Made by a program: the position numbers and the translations under genes. 17,449 nt of DNA, taken from NCBI GenBank assembly GCA_009923965.1, contig RFSL01000005.1, positions 1-17,449 on the forward strand, in the 5' to 3' direction. The notes under the pieces were generated by a model. The model worked only from the letters and a program-made list of their open reading frames with translations. It made no database searches and was not told the DNA's origin. The first letter of the stretch is position 1; the number at the start of each line of letters is the position of its first letter. Below are positions 14,382-17,449 of the stretch, one piece after another. Origin of the DNA: Flavobacteriia bacterium. GTDB lineage: Bacteria > Bacteroidota > Bacteroidia > Flavobacteriales_D > Crocinitomicaceae.

Positions 14382-15269
14382 ATGACTGAAAACCTTAGCC
14401 CCAAGCCTTCACAATTTAAAATATACTTGATCTTTACAAAGTTTCGGCTTTCTTTTTTAGTTATTCTTTCTGCGCTTTCGGGTTATTTATTTGCTGGAGG
14501 AACTGACCTTTTGGAAATTTTTTATTTGCTCTTAGGAGGAACATTGGTGACAGCAGCATCAAATGGAGCAAATCAAATATGGGAGCGGGATTTGGATTCC
14601 TTAATGAAACGCACTGCAAATCGTCCTTTACCAAGAGGTTGGATGAGTTTAAATGAAGCCTACCTTATTTGTATTTTTTCACTCATAATAGGCACAATTT
14701 TACTTTTATTAATTAACTGGCAAAGTTCTGCTTTGGGTTTTTTAGCTTTTGTAACTTATGTTTTCATTTATACGCCTATGAAACGTGTAAGTCCTTGGGC
14801 AGTTTTAGTAGGAGCTTTTCCAGGTGCTATTCCACCATTTTTGGGAGCAATTGCCGCAACGGATCATTTTGGCTTTCTTCCAGGAATTCTATTTTTTGTT
14901 CAGTTTACTTGGCAATTTCCTCATTTTTGGGCAATAGCATGGGTTTTATACGATGATTACAAACTTGCAGGGTTTTCTTTGCTCCCTTCAAAGTCCGGAA
15001 GATCAAAAGCATCAGCTTTTCAAATAATGGCCTATTCTTTGGCTTTGATTCCATTTAGTTTAGTGCCGTGGCTATTGGGCTGGACAGGGTCTTTGACACT
15101 TTATGTAGCAGCAGGATTGGGAATTCTTTTCTTTTTATATGCTTACAAATTATTTGTTAATTGTGAAACTGCAGATGCTCGTAAACTTATGTTCGCCTCA
15201 TTTGTTTATCTTCCAATAATACAATTTGTCTACGTTTTTGATCGTGTAGAGACTATGATTCCTAAATAA
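14382..15269 (+). CDS. ctaB: Protoheme IX farnesyltransferase (haem O synthase)
   Basis: This 295-residue integral membrane prenyltransferase adds a farnesyl group to haem B to make haem O, the precursor of haem A for cytochrome oxidase. Hydrophobic helices cover most of the protein. The first aspartate-rich motif reads NQIWERDLDSLMKRTANRPLP (64-84 region), with Glu68 in place of the first aspartate of N-x3-D-x3-D; I believe this variant is common in Bacteroidota. The second motif is YDDYKLAGF (190-198), preceded by TWQFPHFWAIAW (176-187). An in-frame TTG at 14355 would add nine residues, but it lies between the presumed -33 and -7 elements, so the ATG at 14382 is chosen. The COX3 gene follows after 6 bases, and the gene cluster is devoted to a haem-copper oxidase. 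Confidence 0.94.
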   Translation: MTENLSPKPSQFKIYLIFTKFRLSFLVILSALSGYLFAGGTDLLEIFYLLLGGTLVTAASNGANQIWERDLDSLMKRTANRPLPRGWMSLNEAYLICIFSLIIGTILLLLINWQSSALGFLAFVTYVFIYTPMKRVSPWAVLVGAFPGAIPPFLGAIAATDHFGFLPGILFFVQFTWQFPHFWAIAWVLYDDYKLAGFSLLPSKSGRSKASAFQIMAYSLALIPFSLVPWLLGWTGSLTLYVAAGLGILFFLYAYKLFVNCETADARKLMFASFVYLPIIQFVYVFDRVETMIPK

Positions 15270-15275
15270 AAGAAA

Positions 15276-16325
15276 ATGAATTACGAAAAAGAAATGGATC
15301 CGATTATAAAGGAGAAAATGAAGAAAAACCTTGTTTACGTAGGTATTTTCAGTATTATAATGTTGTTTGCAGGTTTCACCTCCGCATATATTGTAACCAT
15401 GGGAGATTCTTTTTGGCTGAAATATCCTTTGCCAAGTGGTTTTTGGCTAAGTACTTTATGTATTGTACTTAGTAGTTTGAGTTTTATTCTAGCAATTTCT
15501 GCTGCACGAAAAGATAAGCAGGGAAGACTTAAAAGTTTAATGGCTACAACTCTTCTTCTAGGCTTGGGATTTATTTATTTTCAATTTCAAGGGTATAACC
15601 AATTAATCGATAGCGGAATTCACCCTGTTAACAACCATGTTATTGTAACAGATGGAAGATATGGAGACTATTTTGAGGTAAAATACAAAGGAGAATTTAT
15701 TGCTGTTGACGGCAATAAATTTATGATTAATGGAAAAGAACTTTCAAATGAAATCATGGCAGAATATCAAGATTTCATGTCTCAATTTGAAAAAACAGAC
15801 AGACAAAATCCATTAAAAATTAATAATTCAAATAACTTTCAATTATACTTAGATAATAATCCTGTAATAATAAAAGATAAATTATTATTTCGCAATGATA
15901 GTGTTGCTTTTGAATATTTAGATGAATTGCGCTTAAGTTATTTAGCTCAAAATGTGCAAGATAAAAGAGGCGATTTTTTTGTCAGAGGAGAATTTGGAAA
16001 AGATTTTAAGTTGTATTTCAAAGGAAAAGAATTGCAATATGAGAATCGCACTTTAAAATACAAAGGGAAAATTCTTAAGCCTAATCTTCAAATTAAAGCA
16101 GCAGAAACAGCAGATGCAGCATCGTCTTTTTTATTTCTAATAAGTTTCTTGCATTTACTACATGTTTTAGTTGCACTGCTCTACCTTGTAAAGGTCTCAA
16201 TTCACTCATTTTCAGGTAGATTCTCTTCAGAGAATAATCTTTCACTAAGACTTGCTGCAATTTTTTGGCATTTTCTCGGTCTTTTATGGATATATTTGCT
16301 ATTGTTTTTAGTTTTTATTCATTAA
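15276..16325 (+). CDS. Cytochrome c oxidase subunit III-like protein with large loop insert
   Basis: This 349-residue membrane protein has five predicted helices (about 18-41, 54-76, 87-106, 283-306, 325-347), the short COX3 form. Family marks are FAGFTSAYIV (31-40), YFQFQGYNQL (101-110), FLHLLHVLVALL (291-302) and FWHFLGLLW (330-338). Short subunits of this kind usually join helices 3 and 4 by a few residues; here about 160 hydrophilic residues (117-277) are inserted. Basic loops on the other side place the insert in the periplasm. It contains lysine-glycine beta-hairpin-like units (GEFIAVDGNKFMINGKEL; FKGKELQYENRTLKYKGK). The last motif has Gly335 where WHFVD is usual. It is 6 bases after ctaB and 18 bases before the second COX3, so all belong to one oxidase operon. 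Subunit III supports proton uptake and stability; the insert's role is unknown. Confidence 0.85.
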   Translation: MNYEKEMDPIIKEKMKKNLVYVGIFSIIMLFAGFTSAYIVTMGDSFWLKYPLPSGFWLSTLCIVLSSLSFILAISAARKDKQGRLKSLMATTLLLGLGFIYFQFQGYNQLIDSGIHPVNNHVIVTDGRYGDYFEVKYKGEFIAVDGNKFMINGKELSNEIMAEYQDFMSQFEKTDRQNPLKINNSNNFQLYLDNNPVIIKDKLLFRNDSVAFEYLDELRLSYLAQNVQDKRGDFFVRGEFGKDFKLYFKGKELQYENRTLKYKGKILKPNLQIKAAETADAASSFLFLISFLHLLHVLVALLYLVKVSIHSFSGRFSSENNLSLRLAAIFWHFLGLLWIYLLLFLVFIH

Positions 16326-16343
16326 TTTCGCCAAAAAAAAAGA

Positions 16344-17369
16344 ATGTCAGAACACTCAACTAAACTTGATTCCAAAACTCTCTGGGGAGGAAAGGAATCT
16401 CCATTTCAAACCAGTTATGGTAAATTAATGATGTGGTTTTTTCTTGTTTCAGATGCTTTAACCTTTAGCGGGCTTCTTATTGCTTATGGCTTTACACGTC
16501 ATGACGCACAAGATGCTTGGCCAATTGGAGAAGAAACATTTAACTCAATGCCTTTCCTTGGTCATGGCTACCCGCTACTTTATGTTGCCTTAATGACCTT
16601 TATTCTAATTGTTTCTTCAGTTACAATGGTATTGGCAGTTGAATCTGGACATCGAATGAATCAAAAAGGGGTGGTTAAATGGTTAATTGCAACAATTATT
16701 GGGGGTGGTTTTTTCGTGGGTTCACAAGCATGGGAATGGAGCCATTTTATTCACGGATCTGAATTTGGAAAAATAGAATTACCCGATGGTTCTCAAGCAA
16801 TTGTAAAAGGTCATTTTGGAGAACTTGAGAATTTTACAGTTATTGAAGCAGGCATGCATCATAAAAAAGGTGCTGTGATTAAAGAAGAATTATTACATGA
16901 ATTCCAACATGCTGCAGCAAATGGAAAGATAAAAGACGGAACAATTCGTCTACACGATGGTTCTCTTGCAAAAATAAATAAGGAAGAAGATCATGAAATG
17001 AAATTAATCATTAAACGTGATGGCTCAAAAAATAAAGTAGGTGATACTCCAATTTTAGGGAAGGCAGCAGAGAAAATATATTATGATGCAGTTTATGCAG
17101 GAGAAAAAAATCGTGTAATTTACGGAGCTAATCTCGAACAGAATGAATATGGACCTCAACAATATGGACAATTCTTTTTCTTTATTACAGGATTCCATGG
17201 CTTTCACGTTTTTTCTGGTGTAATCATTAATATAATTATTTTACTTGGTGTAATTTCCGGTACATACCAAAAGAGAGGTCATTATGAAATGGTTGAAAAA
17301 ACTGGATTGTATTGGCACTTCGTAGATTTAGTTTGGGTATTTGTATTTACCTTCTTTTACTTGGTTTAA
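16344..17369 (+). CDS. Cytochrome c oxidase subunit III (second copy)
   Basis: This 341-residue membrane protein has helices at about 26-50, 75-99, 110-130, 275-303 and 322-341. It carries the canonical blocks WFFLVSDALTFSGLL (31-45), SQAWEWSHFI (127-136), FFFFITGFHGFHVFSGV (277-293) and YWHFVDLVWVFVF (323-335). Between helices 3 and 4 is a hydrophilic insert (about 137-275), also predicted periplasmic; an insert here is usual for the second COX3 of Bacteroidota. It holds repeated units with a DGS turn: IELPDGSQAIVK, IRLHDGSLAKIN and LIIKRDGSKNK. Unlike the preceding COX3, it keeps the aspartate of WHFVD. The pair probably serve one oxidase, but whether they work together or alternately is not visible. 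The subunit IV-like gene begins 18 bases after its stop. Confidence 0.93.
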   Translation: MSEHSTKLDSKTLWGGKESPFQTSYGKLMMWFFLVSDALTFSGLLIAYGFTRHDAQDAWPIGEETFNSMPFLGHGYPLLYVALMTFILIVSSVTMVLAVESGHRMNQKGVVKWLIATIIGGGFFVGSQAWEWSHFIHGSEFGKIELPDGSQAIVKGHFGELENFTVIEAGMHHKKGAVIKEELLHEFQHAAANGKIKDGTIRLHDGSLAKINKEEDHEMKLIIKRDGSKNKVGDTPILGKAAEKIYYDAVYAGEKNRVIYGANLEQNEYGPQQYGQFFFFITGFHGFHVFSGVIINIIILLGVISGTYQKRGHYEMVEKTGLYWHFVDLVWVFVFTFFYLV

Positions 17370-17387
17370 TTTTAAACACATACACTC

Positions 17388-17449
17388 ATGGAAAGAGATG
17401 ATTTAATTGAATATTCTTTACACGCACATCATTCTGAAGAAAAAGGAAA
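17388..17449 (+). CDS. Cytochrome c oxidase subunit IV-like protein, N-terminus only
   Basis: An ATG at 17388, 18 bases after the second COX3, opens a frame with the acidic, histidine-rich start MERDDLIEYSLHAHHSEEKG and runs off the window. Bacteroidota oxidase operons usually place a small three-helix subunit IV (CyoD/caa3 IV-like) here, with a similar histidine-rich N-terminus. The assignment rests on position and these 20 residues only. Confidence 0.6.
   Translation, partial: MERDDLIEYSLHAHHSEEKG

Noticed and set aside
15276..17369. The two COX3 genes as a tandem duplication with one degenerate copy
   Set aside because: They differ throughout, both have full helices, and two distinct subunit III genes in this order are usual in Flavobacteriia.

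Overview
The window looks like chromosomal core DNA of a Bacteroidota bacterium, most likely of the order Flavobacteriales. The evidence is low G+C, starts that mostly lack a Shine-Dalgarno sequence, promoter-like TAnnTTTG elements in front of many transcription units, a PorW/SprE-type lipoprotein of the type IX secretion system (T9SS), a secreted protein with a T9SS type A sorting domain, and the flavobacterial order ctaB, COX3, COX3, COX4. Genus and family cannot be fixed from the sequence alone. No mobile element, tRNA, rRNA, CRISPR array or clear sign of recent transfer was seen. No gene-free stretch exceeds about 150 bases.

Layout. At the left, a minus-strand block reads engB (ribosome-assembly GTPase), yebC, porW/sprE, a bactofilin, atpZ, and the first codons of one more gene heading into what is probably the ATP synthase region. 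Divergent from engB, on the plus strand, is a MerR-type regulator with a cobalamin-binding-like C-terminus. It converges tail to tail, sharing TTAA, with a minus-strand pair: ileS (a large type 2 isoleucyl-tRNA synthetase) followed by a small biotin-carrier protein. Further right on the minus strand lie pepP (aminopeptidase P) with an alpha/beta hydrolase, then a secreted arylsulfotransferase-like protein with a DUF5808 membrane protein, then a gamma-class carbonic anhydrase. Divergent from the carbonic anhydrase is a plus-strand respiratory operon: ctaB (haem O synthase), two different cytochrome oxidase subunit III genes, and the start of a subunit IV-like gene cut by the window edge.

How the genes fit together. 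Most are housekeeping: translation (ileS, engB, yebC), peptide turnover (pepP), energy (atpZ, ctaB, both COX3 genes) and CO2/bicarbonate (carbonic anhydrase). PorW/SprE and the sorting-domain protein are, respectively, a component and a likely cargo of the same secretion system.

The most notable points are: (1) IleS carries GIHH in place of the class I HxGH signature, a swap reported for a mupirocin-hyper-resistant subset of type 2 enzymes; (2) the first COX3 has an insert of about 160 residues in a loop predicted to face the periplasm, and the second has one of about 135 residues with internal repeats; (3) the MerR protein keeps the W-x9-E-H motif of CarH-type B12 photoreceptors although no carotenoid gene is next to it; (4) several promoter-like elements lie so close to the start codon that the mRNAs should be leaderless. 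I do not see a wholly new multi-gene system here.
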